DNA of 64,000 bases from Desulforamulus putei DSM 12395 (GTDB lineage Bacteria; Bacillota; Desulfotomaculia; Desulfotomaculales; Desulfotomaculaceae), in contig NZ_FQUY01000002.1 of assembly GCF_900129195.1 (NCBI RefSeq), forward strand, positions 124,001-188,000. The letters are read 5' to 3'. The notes beneath the pieces were generated by a model that was given only the letters and a program-made list of their open reading frames with translations, did not search any database and had not been told where the DNA came from. Position numbers and translations under genes: made by a program. Shown here piece after piece: positions 54,402 to 62,358 of this stretch (the stretch's first letter is position 1; each line of letters opens with the position of its first letter).

Positions 54402-54901
54402 TGCGTTCTATTGTTTTTTTATTGTTAATAATCATAGCGCTGCTGTTACAATCTACCATATTTACCTTTCTTCAGGTGGCAGGGGTAAAACCCGACCTGA
54501 TTTTAATGCTGGTTGTGTTCAATGGCTTCCTCCGGGGCTCTCGGGAGGGGGCTTTTTTGGGTTTTCTGGCAGGTCTTGCTCAGGATATTTTTTCCGGCAG
54601 TTATATCGGGTTAAACGCCCTCACCAAAATGCTGGCGGGTTACCTGGTGGGGCTGGCAGAGGCCCGGTTTTATAAGGAGAGCGTGATCATCGTATCCCTG
54701 GTAACCTTTATGGTGGGGATTCTCAATCAGCTTGCCTGCTATGTTTTGTTGTTTTACCTGAATATTGAAGTGGCCCCTTTCTTTGCCCTGGGCCAGGTGA
54801 TTATGCCATCCGCCATTTACACGGGCCTTATGGTCCCCCTGACCTACTGGAAGTTTTACAGCTCCTATGAAAAGGGTTGGCTGAGGGAAAGAGAACCTTA
54901 A
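54401..54901 (+). CDS. mreD: Rod-shape-determining protein MreD
   Basis: 166 residues, five to six membrane spans (VFLLLIIIALLLQSTIFTFL, DLILMLVVFNGFLRGSREGAF, GLAQDIFSGSYIGLNALTKM). The LAQDIFSG motif is typical of MreD. Couples to mreC by TAATG overlap. Confidence 0.93.
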   Translation: MRSIVFLLLIIIALLLQSTIFTFLQVAGVKPDLILMLVVFNGFLRGSREGAFLGFLAGLAQDIFSGSYIGLNALTKMLAGYLVGLAEARFYKESVIIVSLVTFMVGILNQLACYVLLFYLNIEVAPFFALGQVIMPSAIYTGLMVPLTYWKFYSSYEKGWLREREP

Positions 54902-54927
54902 TATACAATTTGTTTGGGAGGAGTTTA

Positions 54928-56904
54928 ATGGAAAGGAAGATTATTGAAAAAAAGACCCGTGTGCTCCTCTATCTTATTATCTTCATCTTTACGGTTTTGA
55001 TTAGTCGTTTGGCTTATATGCAGCTTCTGGAAACGGAACGCTTTGAAACCCTAGCCAAGCAAAACCACATGCGGTTAAACCCCATTATCGCTCCCAGGGG
55101 TGAGATTTACGATCGCAAGGGAGTAAAAATTGTGGGCAACAAGCCCGTTTATACGGTTTCCCTGGTCTATCTGGGCTTAAAGGATACCGACCGGGTGGTC
55201 AACAGGGTGGCAAGCATACTGGGCATGGATCCTAAGGAAATAATGAAAAAATTGGAGGAACAGCAGCTCAGGATGTACCAGCCGGTGCGACTGGCCACGG
55301 ACGTTCCGCTGGAGACCATTACCGTCCTGGAAGAGCAGCGGTTGGATTTACCCGGGGTGGTTATTGATGTGGAGCCGGTGAGGAGTTACCCCTTTAAATC
55401 GATGCTTTCCCACGTGCTGGGTTATGTGCAGGAGATTAAACAGGAACAATTAAAGAGAAACCAGGATAAAGGCTACCGGCTGGGGGACATGTACGGGCAG
55501 GACGGGCTGGAAAATGCCTTTGAACCCTACCTGAGGGGACAAGACGGGGCCAGGCAGGTGGAAGTGGATGCCCAGGCCCGCCCGGTCAGGGACCTTGGCA
55601 TCAAGGAACCGGTTCCCGGCAACAACCTGGTTTTGACCATAGACGCGGAATTGCAGAAAACCGCCGAGGCCTCCCTGGAAAGACAGGTGCTGGAGATGCG
55701 CAAGCAGGGGTATGAGGCCAGGGGCGGCGCTACAGTGATGATGGATGTAAGGACCGGGGCCATTCGGGCCATGGCCAGTTATCCCACCTACGAACCATCC
55801 ATTTGGATTAAAGGTTTAAGCCAGAAACAATGGGAGGATTTACAAAAAAGCGGCGCGCTGCCCAACCGTGTCCTGCAGCTCTATCCACCGGCCTCCACCT
55901 TTAAGATGATTCTGGCCATCGCCGGTGTAGACACCGGAAAAGTGGACCCTTCCTGGTCCATTGCTGACCCGGGCCATTATCTTTTCGGCAACCGGGCCTT
56001 CAACGACTGGAAACCCGGAGGTCATGGCAGGGTGGATATGCGCAAGGCCATTTCGGAATCCTGTGACACCTACTTCTGGTATCTGGGACACCGGCTGCTG
56101 GGTGTAGATTTGATCGGCAAGTATGCCCGGAAGTTTGGTTTCGGTGAGCGGACAGGCATAGAAATTCCCGGTGAACCCGCCGGCATTGTTCCGACACCGG
56201 AATACAAATACAAACGCAACAAAGCTTATTTGGACGCCATTTATGGCCCCAAATTTAAAGCCATAGAAGAAAAATACAAACCCTTGCTGGCCAGCGCCAC
56301 AGATCCGGCGGAAAGAGAAAAACTGGAAAAGGCCAAACAAAGGGAACTGCGGGCGGTGCAAAACCAGTACGACCAGTACAAGTGGGATCTGGACTGGCAG
56401 GTCTATGATACCTTGAATATGTCCATTGGCCAGGGTTACAACCTGTATACGCCTCTCCAACTTGTAAACTATATAGCTGCCATCGCCAACAATGGGACCC
56501 GCTGGAAGCCTTACCTGGTAGAAAAGATTGTCAGCCCGGACGGTAAAGTGATCAAGGAATTCAAACCACAAAAAATAGGGCAGGTGGGTGTTAAGCCGGA
56601 GGCCTTGCAGGTGGCCCGGGAGGGTATGCGGATGGTTACCACCGTGGGTACCGCTGCCGGCATTTTCAGTGGTTTTCCGGTAGAAGTGGCGGGCAAAACC
56701 GGAACCGGTGAGGTTTTCGGTCATGATAACCATGCCTTGTTTGTGGCCTTTGCCCCTTACGACAAACCGGAGGTGGCGGTGGCCACCGTCATTGACTATG
56801 GCGGCCACGGAGGGTCAGCGGCGGGCCCGGTGGCCAGAGATTTGTTTGCTGCCTATTTCGGCGTGCAGAATGTGCCGCAAAGAACGGCCTACAGCCCGGA
56901 ATAA
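54928..56904 (+). CDS. mrdA: Penicillin-binding protein 2 (class B transpeptidase)
   Basis: 658 residues from ATG 54928 (GGGAGGAG upstream), preferred over in-frame codons inside mreD. N-terminal anchor (LLYLIIFIFTVLISRLAYM), a dimerisation domain (RLNPIIAPRGEIYDRKG) and transpeptidase motifs Ser323-TFK, SCDTYFWYLG and Lys590-TG. A Lys/Glu-rich insert of about 60 residues lies between the SxN and KTG motifs (YKYKRNKAYLDAIYGPKFK...KQRELRAVQNQYDQ). It crosslinks peptidoglycan during elongation with RodA. Confidence 0.95.
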   Translation: MERKIIEKKTRVLLYLIIFIFTVLISRLAYMQLLETERFETLAKQNHMRLNPIIAPRGEIYDRKGVKIVGNKPVYTVSLVYLGLKDTDRVVNRVASILGMDPKEIMKKLEEQQLRMYQPVRLATDVPLETITVLEEQRLDLPGVVIDVEPVRSYPFKSMLSHVLGYVQEIKQEQLKRNQDKGYRLGDMYGQDGLENAFEPYLRGQDGARQVEVDAQARPVRDLGIKEPVPGNNLVLTIDAELQKTAEASLERQVLEMRKQGYEARGGATVMMDVRTGAIRAMASYPTYEPSIWIKGLSQKQWEDLQKSGALPNRVLQLYPPASTFKMILAIAGVDTGKVDPSWSIADPGHYLFGNRAFNDWKPGGHGRVDMRKAISESCDTYFWYLGHRLLGVDLIGKYARKFGFGERTGIEIPGEPAGIVPTPEYKYKRNKAYLDAIYGPKFKAIEEKYKPLLASATDPAEREKLEKAKQRELRAVQNQYDQYKWDLDWQVYDTLNMSIGQGYNLYTPLQLVNYIAAIANNGTRWKPYLVEKIVSPDGKVIKEFKPQKIGQVGVKPEALQVAREGMRMVTTVGTAAGIFSGFPVEVAGKTGTGEVFGHDNHALFVAFAPYDKPEVAVATVIDYGGHGGSAAGPVARDLFAAYFGVQNVPQRTAYSPE

Positions 56905-57025
56905 ACTATATTGTCTAATTATCTCATAATATTGGGGCTAACCGCCTCTTTTTTTTATCCATCTTTAGAAGGATTTGGTACTTCAGCGTAGAATTGAAGT
57001 ATAGGGTAAGCGGGAGGGAATTATT

Positions 57026-57448
57026 TTGACTAAAGAGACACTGTTTAATTCCACTGCAAGCAATCCATCCCCTGGCAGTTTTCCGGTGGAATTAGAAGGA
57101 CTGGTGGATGAGAATACCGTTTTAGTTCAAAGAACCCTGCGTTCCGGACAGAGCATTTATCATGACGGAAACGTGGTGATACTGGGAGATGTAAACCCCG
57201 GAGCGGAAGTTGTTGCCTCCGGCAATATCATCGTCATGGGCTCACTGAGAGGAGTTGTCCATGCCGGCGCCAAAGGAGACACCAATGCCATTATTTTGGC
57301 CTTTAGACTCAGGCCAACTCAGTTAAGAATCGGCAACCACATCACCCGACCGCCGGAGGATGAATCATCCGACCCGGATTACCCGGAATTGGCCCGGATA
57401 AAAAACGGTGTCGTGACGATAGAAACCTTTAATTCTGTAATCAGGTAA
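57026..57448 (+). CDS. minC: Septum-site protein MinC, C-terminal domain only
   Basis: 140 residues from TTG 57026 (GGGAGGG, 7 nt). Only the C-terminal right-handed beta-helix of MinC is present (VQRTLRSGQSIYHDGNVVIL, GSLRGVVHAG, LRPTQLRIG). The FtsZ-binding N-terminal domain of typical MinC (about 100 more residues) is absent, and the 121 bp after mrdA are too short to hold it. The C-domain binds MinD and can itself affect FtsZ filaments. First gene of minCDE. Confidence 0.9.
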   Translation: MTKETLFNSTASNPSPGSFPVELEGLVDENTVLVQRTLRSGQSIYHDGNVVILGDVNPGAEVVASGNIIVMGSLRGVVHAGAKGDTNAIILAFRLRPTQLRIGNHITRPPEDESSDPDYPELARIKNGVVTIETFNSVIR

Positions 57449-57520
57449 CGGGACACTGTAATTCGGCTAGCAGCTTCATTCGGTGCAAAATGCTTGGCAT
57501 AGTAAGGAGGACTTAAAAAT

Positions 57521-58315
57521 ATGGGTGAAGTCATCGTAGTCACTTCCGGCAAGGGTGGCGTGGGCAAAACCACCACCACCGCAAACCTGGGGATGGGACT
57601 GGCCTCCCACGGAAAAAAGGTGTGTCTGGTGGATGCCGATATCGGTTTGCGCAACCTGGATGTTGTACTGGGACTGGAAAACCGCATTGTTTTTGATATT
57701 GTGGATGTTACCAGCGGTGTTTGCCGTATTCGTCAGGCTTTGATCAAAGACAAACGTTGCGAGGGCCTGCACCTGTTGCCTGCCGCCCAGACCAAAGACA
57801 AGACAGCGGTAAACCCCGACCAAATGAAGGAACTTTGTGAGGAACTGAGAAAGGAATTTGACTATGTAATTATTGACTGCCCGGCAGGCATAGAACAGGG
57901 TTTTAAAAACGCCATTGCCGGGGCGGATAAAGCCATTGTAGTGACGACCCCGGAAGTGTCCGCCGTGCGGGACGCCGACCGTATTATCGGGCTTTTAGAA
58001 GCGGCCGAACTGCGGGAACCAAAACTCATCATCAACCGGTACCGTCCCAAGATGGTAAACCGTGGCGATATGATGAGCATTGACGATATGAATGAAATCC
58101 TGGCCATTGACCTGCTGGGTGTGGTGCCGGAAGATGAGCAGGTTGTTGTAACCACCAACAAAGGGGAGACCGTCGTAAGGGATGAAAAATCCCAGAGCGG
58201 TCAGGCTTACCGCAACATTACCCGTCGTATCCTGGGAGAAAACGTACCTTTAATGAATCTGGAGGAGCAAAGCGGTCTGTTCAGTGCCTTAAGGAAAATG
58301 ATCGGACTTAAGTAG
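57521..58315 (+). CDS. minD: Septum-site-determining ATPase MinD
   Basis: 264 residues. Deviant Walker A GKGGVGKTTTTANLG, LVDADIGLRNLDVVLGLENR, DCPAGIEQGF, and a C-terminal amphipathic helix (LFSALRKMIGLK) for membrane binding. It recruits MinC and is driven by MinE. AAGGAGGAC precedes the start. Confidence 0.98.
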   Translation: MGEVIVVTSGKGGVGKTTTTANLGMGLASHGKKVCLVDADIGLRNLDVVLGLENRIVFDIVDVTSGVCRIRQALIKDKRCEGLHLLPAAQTKDKTAVNPDQMKELCEELRKEFDYVIIDCPAGIEQGFKNAIAGADKAIVVTTPEVSAVRDADRIIGLLEAAELREPKLIINRYRPKMVNRGDMMSIDDMNEILAIDLLGVVPEDEQVVVTTNKGETVVRDEKSQSGQAYRNITRRILGENVPLMNLEEQSGLFSALRKMIGLK

Positions 58316-58331
58316 GAAAGGGGGTACCGGA

Positions 58332-58607
58332 GTGTTAGAATTTCTAAGCAGGGTTTTTGGTCGTGAGTCTACGGGCAGCAAAAACGTGGCAAAAGAAAGA
58401 TTAAGGCTGGTGCTGGTACACGACCGGGCCAATGTTTCACCCGATCTACTTTCGTCCCTGAAGAACGACCTCATTAAAGTCATTTCGAATTATATGGAAA
58501 TTGACGAACAAGCGCTGGAGGTCAGCCTGGACAGCAACGACCAGCAGGTTGCTCTGGTTGCCAATATTCCGGTAAAACGAATGAAACGGGCTAAAAGCCT
58601 GGCTTAA
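58332..58607 (+). CDS. minE: Cell division topological factor MinE
   Basis: 91 residues from GTG 58332. An N-terminal membrane-targeting/anti-MinCD segment (RLRLVLVHDRANVSPDLLSS) and the topological specificity part (DLIKVISNYMEIDEQALEVSL). It stimulates MinD ATPase, so this species has an oscillating Min system rather than DivIVA/MinJ alone. Confidence 0.95.
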   Translation: MLEFLSRVFGRESTGSKNVAKERLRLVLVHDRANVSPDLLSSLKNDLIKVISNYMEIDEQALEVSLDSNDQQVALVANIPVKRMKRAKSLA

Positions 58608-58613
58608 GTAAAG

Positions 58614-58638
58614 GAGATGCAAACAGCGTCTCTTTTTT
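58614..58638 (+). terminator. Terminator of minCDE
   Basis: GAGATGC / GCGTCTC with one G-T pair, then TTTTTT. Confidence 0.85.
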
Positions 58639-58646
58639 GTCTTACA

Positions 58647-58744
58647 GGTATTTCTTTCGGGTCCAGCCGTCAGCCTTTTGGGGTTTGTTTATGGCTGACG
58701 GCTGACGGCCAACAGCCAACAGCCCGACCCCAAAGGAATACCCC
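58647..58744. repeat. Intergenic palindromic repeat, copy R3
   Basis: About 98 bp. The left end GGTATTTCTTTCGGGTCCAG is complementary to the right end GACCCCAAAGGAATACCCC. The inside has CAGCCGTCAGCC against GGCTGACGGCTGACGGCC. This is the cleanest copy and defines the element ends. Confidence 0.8.
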
Positions 58745-58830
58745 ATAGTCAAATTCCGGGCCTTTTATTTCAATCAGAAGTATTATATAATCTATAAGGT
58801 TAGGGTATTGACAGGGGGTGAACTCATCAA

Positions 58831-60069
58831 ATGGTAGACAAACGGTTTCTAAAAAACCTTGATTATACATTATTAATTGCCGTTTTTTTAATTATCTGCT
58901 TCAGTCTGGTGATTATCAGCAGCGCTACCCTTGTGAACAGTCCCATGGATTTCCGGCAGCAGCAGGAAATCTGGAACAAAGATGCGCCGGGACTAAACGG
59001 TGAAGCTGCAAGTGAACCGATAGGAACGTCATTTCTTAAATACACGAAATTGTTTTTTAGTACCTTTGTAAAAAAACAGATTTTTTTCGTTATCCTCAGT
59101 TTAATTATAATGGCATTTATCTTGTCAGTACCCTATGAGGACTTTCGGCGGCACCGGAAAACAATTTATATCCTGAACATATTGTTGCTGCTGGTTGTTT
59201 TGTCTCCCCTCGGCCACAGCGCCAAGGGCGCTACCAGGTGGATTAATTTAGGGCCCTTTCTGTTGCAGCCTTCGGAGTTTGCCAAAATTTTTATCATTGT
59301 CACCTTTGCAGATTTTTTAACCCGACGGGAGGGAAAATTAAATACCTTTAAGGATTTAATCCCGTGCTTTATCCATGTCGGGGTTCCCATGCTGCTCATT
59401 CTCAAACAGCCGGATTTGGGGACATCCCTGGTATTTATTGGGATTATGTTTGCCATGCTGTATGTGGCCGGCGCCAATCCCAAATTGGTGGCAGGCCTGT
59501 TTGTGGGAGGCTGGGCTTTTGCCATTGGCTGGGTCTGGGCACATTTTAAGTTTGGCCTGTGGATTCCCCTGAAGGAATATCAATTGGACCGCCTGCTGGT
59601 CTTTATCGACCCCTGGAAACAGTGGCACGGCGCCGGTTATCACGTGGTACAATCCCAAATTGCCATCGGATCCGGCGGTTTGGAAGGCAAAGGTATCTAT
59701 AACGGCAGCCAAAACCAGCTAAACTTTTTACCGGAACAGCATACAGACTTCATTTTCTCGGTGGTCGGCGAGGAGATGGGTTTTATCGGCGTCAGCGCCC
59801 TGCTGCTCCTGTTTTTCATTTTGCTGTATCGCGGCATTCGCATTGCCTCCCAGGCCAGGGATTTAAACGGCGCCTTACTGTCCACCGGCGTAGTGGCCAT
59901 GTTTGCCTTTCATATTCTCATTAACGTGGGGATGGTTTCCGGTATCATGCCGGTAACTGGTGTACCCCTGCCCCTCTTCAGCTACGGCGGCAGCAGCATG
60001 ATGACCAACATGATTGCTATAGGAGTTCTGCTGAACGTGTATATGCGCAGGCAGAAGATTTTGTTTTAG
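58831..60069 (+). CDS. rodA: Rod-shape peptidoglycan polymerase RodA
   Basis: 412 residues, about ten spans. SEDS-family motifs: GATRWINLGPFLLQPSEFAKI, LKQPDLGTSLVF, YHVVQSQIAIGSGGLEGKG, LPEQHTDFIFSVVGEEMGF and MPVTGVPLPLFSYGGSSM. An external loop of about 50 residues after the first span (LVNSPMDFRQQQEIW...) is longer than in most RodA. SEDS glycosyltransferase partner of PBP2. Confidence 0.93.
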   Translation: MVDKRFLKNLDYTLLIAVFLIICFSLVIISSATLVNSPMDFRQQQEIWNKDAPGLNGEAASEPIGTSFLKYTKLFFSTFVKKQIFFVILSLIIMAFILSVPYEDFRRHRKTIYILNILLLLVVLSPLGHSAKGATRWINLGPFLLQPSEFAKIFIIVTFADFLTRREGKLNTFKDLIPCFIHVGVPMLLILKQPDLGTSLVFIGIMFAMLYVAGANPKLVAGLFVGGWAFAIGWVWAHFKFGLWIPLKEYQLDRLLVFIDPWKQWHGAGYHVVQSQIAIGSGGLEGKGIYNGSQNQLNFLPEQHTDFIFSVVGEEMGFIGVSALLLLFFILLYRGIRIASQARDLNGALLSTGVVAMFAFHILINVGMVSGIMPVTGVPLPLFSYGGSSMMTNMIAIGVLLNVYMRRQKILF

Positions 60070-60073
60070 CTTT

Positions 60074-60308
60074 GGGGTATTCCTTTGGGGTCTGGCCATC
60101 AGCCATCAGCCTTCAGCTTTATTGAATGTATTCCTTATGGGTCCGGTCTCACTGACTGGACTGTTTTTGTTGTTTTATAGGTTACACAAAAGGTTAGTAC
60201 CACCAAAAAGCCAATGACCAACAGCTAATAGCTAACAGCCATAAACAAACCCCAAAAGGCTGAAGGCCGATGGCTGATGGCTGACGGCCTGACCTAAAAG
60301 AAATACCC
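60074..60308. repeat. Intergenic palindromic repeat, copy R4 (composite)
   Basis: Left end GGGGTATTCCTTTGGGGTCTG with GGCCATCAGCCATCAGCC; right end GGCTGATGGCTGACGGCCTG then ACCTAAAAGAAATACCC. Inside, near 60128, is a second left-end-like TGTATTCCTTATGGGTCCGG, and near 60214 an AGCCAATGACCAACAGC block. It may be one copy inserted into another. Confidence 0.7.
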
Positions 60309-60408
60309 GCAAGCCAACCAGGGCTTGTCATATTTGTCCCTCCCGAAAAATATACTGTACTAGTCGTACCGGGACCTATAAAGAAATACCCTTGGGAGGG
60401 ATTTAAAA

Positions 60409-61230
60409 ATGAAGATAGGAAGGATTAGCTTAGACCGGTTTAAAAAGAAAAGCAGGGACCCTTTAAGCGGCTATTATAATTACGGACCTGATGATTGGAG
60501 CAGCATTTATCAATCCGGCAGCCGGTGGAAACGCAAAAAACCGGGCAGTAAAGGTTGGAAAACCTTCTATCGTGTTGTGGCAGCACTGGGAATTCTGGCG
60601 GTGTTACTGTTGATTAAAGAATCGTCCCATCCCTGGAGTCAACAGGCTAGGGAGGGTTTGCGAGTGGCCTTAACCACCGAGTGGGACGTAACGCCCGTGC
60701 TGGATAAGGCCATTGCCATCGGCCTGCAAACCGTGAATATGGACTGGCCTATGTTTAATAACGAATTAACCGGCCCGGTATTACCAACCACGGCTGACCC
60801 GGCAAAGGGGGATGCCTGGGCCGTCCCCGTGTCCGGACGGGTGGTGCAGGAATTTGGCTGGGTGAAAAGTCCGGAGGACAATCTGGAACGGTTCAGCCCC
60901 GGCATTGATATCAGCGCTGCAGCAGGGGCGCCGGTAAAAGCGGTACAACCCGGTACAGTCAGCCGCCTTGGCCATGATCGCACCTACGGGGAGTTTGTGC
61001 TCATTGAGCACCGTAAAGGAGAATATGCCCTGTATGCCGGGTTAACCGAGATTTCTGTCAGGGAGGGCCACCGGGTACAGGCGGGGCAGGTCATAGGCAA
61101 AGTGGCGGAACCAACTGAAGGAGAACCCGTTTTGCATTTCGAAGTGAGGGAAAATGATAAACTGGTTGATCCGCTTAAGAAGATTCACTTGACACCGGAT
61201 CAGCAGGATCAGGAGAGTTCTAAGCAATGA
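60409..61230 (+). CDS. spoIVFA: SpoIVFA-like protein with degenerate LytM (M23) domain
   Basis: 273 residues. A cytoplasmic N-terminal region, one span (VVAALGILAVLLLIKES), then an external M23-like domain (WAVPVSGRVVQEFGW, VKAVQPGTVSRLGHD, VLHFEVREN). The first zinc ligand position reads SPGID where active LytM enzymes have H-x-GxD, so it is probably inactive. In Bacillus subtilis SpoIVFA holds and inhibits the pro-sigma-K protease SpoIVFB, which is the next gene here (4-nt overlap). Confidence 0.87.
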   Translation: MKIGRISLDRFKKKSRDPLSGYYNYGPDDWSSIYQSGSRWKRKKPGSKGWKTFYRVVAALGILAVLLLIKESSHPWSQQAREGLRVALTTEWDVTPVLDKAIAIGLQTVNMDWPMFNNELTGPVLPTTADPAKGDAWAVPVSGRVVQEFGWVKSPEDNLERFSPGIDISAAAGAPVKAVQPGTVSRLGHDRTYGEFVLIEHRKGEYALYAGLTEISVREGHRVQAGQVIGKVAEPTEGEPVLHFEVRENDKLVDPLKKIHLTPDQQDQESSKQ

Positions 61231-62111
61231 GAGTGGGTCGCCTCTGGGGCATCGATCTGCATTTCAACCTGCTGTTTCTGTTTCTCCTGGGGTTATACTT
61301 TGTGGCAGGCGTTCTGGAAAAGGGCCTGATTATCTTCTCCCTGGTATTGTTTCATGAACTGGCCCACACCTTGGCGGCCAGGCTCATGGGAGTTCGGGTC
61401 ATTGACGTTGAAATTTTACCCTTTGGCGGCATGGCCAGGATGGGCGGGGAAATGAGTGTGGAACCTGGCAAAGAGATTGCGGTGGCCCTGGCGGGGCCGG
61501 CTTCCAACCTGCTGTTGATGGGGCTGGCCATGGGACTGAAAAATTATGGCATATGGTCAGAAGAATTGGGCCCCTTTTTTCTACAAACCAACCTTATGCT
61601 GGCCTTCTTTAACCTCTTGCCCGCCCTTCCTCTGGACGGGGGCAGAATCCTCCGCTCCCTTCTGTCTGTCCATGTGGGGTTATCCGAGGCCACTTTGATG
61701 GCGGCCAGAATGGGACAGGTTATAGCAGTGGGGGTGGCCTGCCTTGGCATTGTGGGAGCGCTCCACAGATTTGTGGGACTGGACGTGGTAATCATCGCTC
61801 TGTTCGTCCTGTATGCGGCCACCAAAGAAAAAAACCTGGCGCCTTACCTGTTTATCCGCCACCTGGCCCAAAAGAAAGAGGAACTGTCCAGGGCGGGTGT
61901 GTTGCCGGCAGAGCAGTTGGCGGCCCGGGAAGACGTTCCCTTGAAAGAAATTGTGCGTTTGTTTGTACCCCAGAAGTTTCATTTGATTCTGTTGTTAGAC
62001 CGTCAGATGGAAACCCTGGGTCAAATCAGTGAAGTACAGGTGGTTGACGCCTTATTTACCTATGGAATGGACTATCCCCTGGGCGCCATTCTTAAGCCAA
62101 AAGGAGAGTAA
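61227..62111 (+). CDS. spoIVFB: Intramembrane metalloprotease SpoIVFB (S2P family, M50)
   Basis: 294 residues. HELAH (His43, Glu44, His47) and the third ligand Asp137 in NLLPALPLDGGRILR lie in membrane spans. A C-terminal CBS-like part follows (LPAEQLAAREDVPLKEIVRLF). It cleaves pro-sigma-K in the mother cell. Overlap with the SpoIVFA-like gene supports the assignment. Confidence 0.93.
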   Translation: MRVGRLWGIDLHFNLLFLFLLGLYFVAGVLEKGLIIFSLVLFHELAHTLAARLMGVRVIDVEILPFGGMARMGGEMSVEPGKEIAVALAGPASNLLLMGLAMGLKNYGIWSEELGPFFLQTNLMLAFFNLLPALPLDGGRILRSLLSVHVGLSEATLMAARMGQVIAVGVACLGIVGALHRFVGLDVVIIALFVLYAATKEKNLAPYLFIRHLAQKKEELSRAGVLPAEQLAAREDVPLKEIVRLFVPQKFHLILLLDRQMETLGQISEVQVVDALFTYGMDYPLGAILKPKGE

Positions 62112-62140
62112 GTATATTGATACTTGCCTACATGCCTGTA

Positions 62141-62233
62141 CTGGCAGTTAGTCATTGGCTCTTCGCTGTTCGCTAAAAGCCAATGGCTAAAGGCTAATGG
62201 CTAAGGGCCAACAACCTGTCTCAAAGGAATACC
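62141..62233. repeat. Intergenic palindromic repeat, copy R5
   Basis: GGCAGTTAGTCATTGGC at the left; AGCCAATGGCTAAAGGC, TAATGGCTAAGGGCC and CTCAAAGGAATACCC at the right. The left end is degenerate. Confidence 0.6.
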
Positions 62234-62358
62234 CACAAGCTTTGAAGGATTTACCTATATGAGCGTAGAAAAATAAAAAAGGAATATTTTTCCGAACATA
62301 AATGGTAATAATAGAGATGAGTGTTCTAACGGACGTGCATAAACGGAGGCAGTAGATC

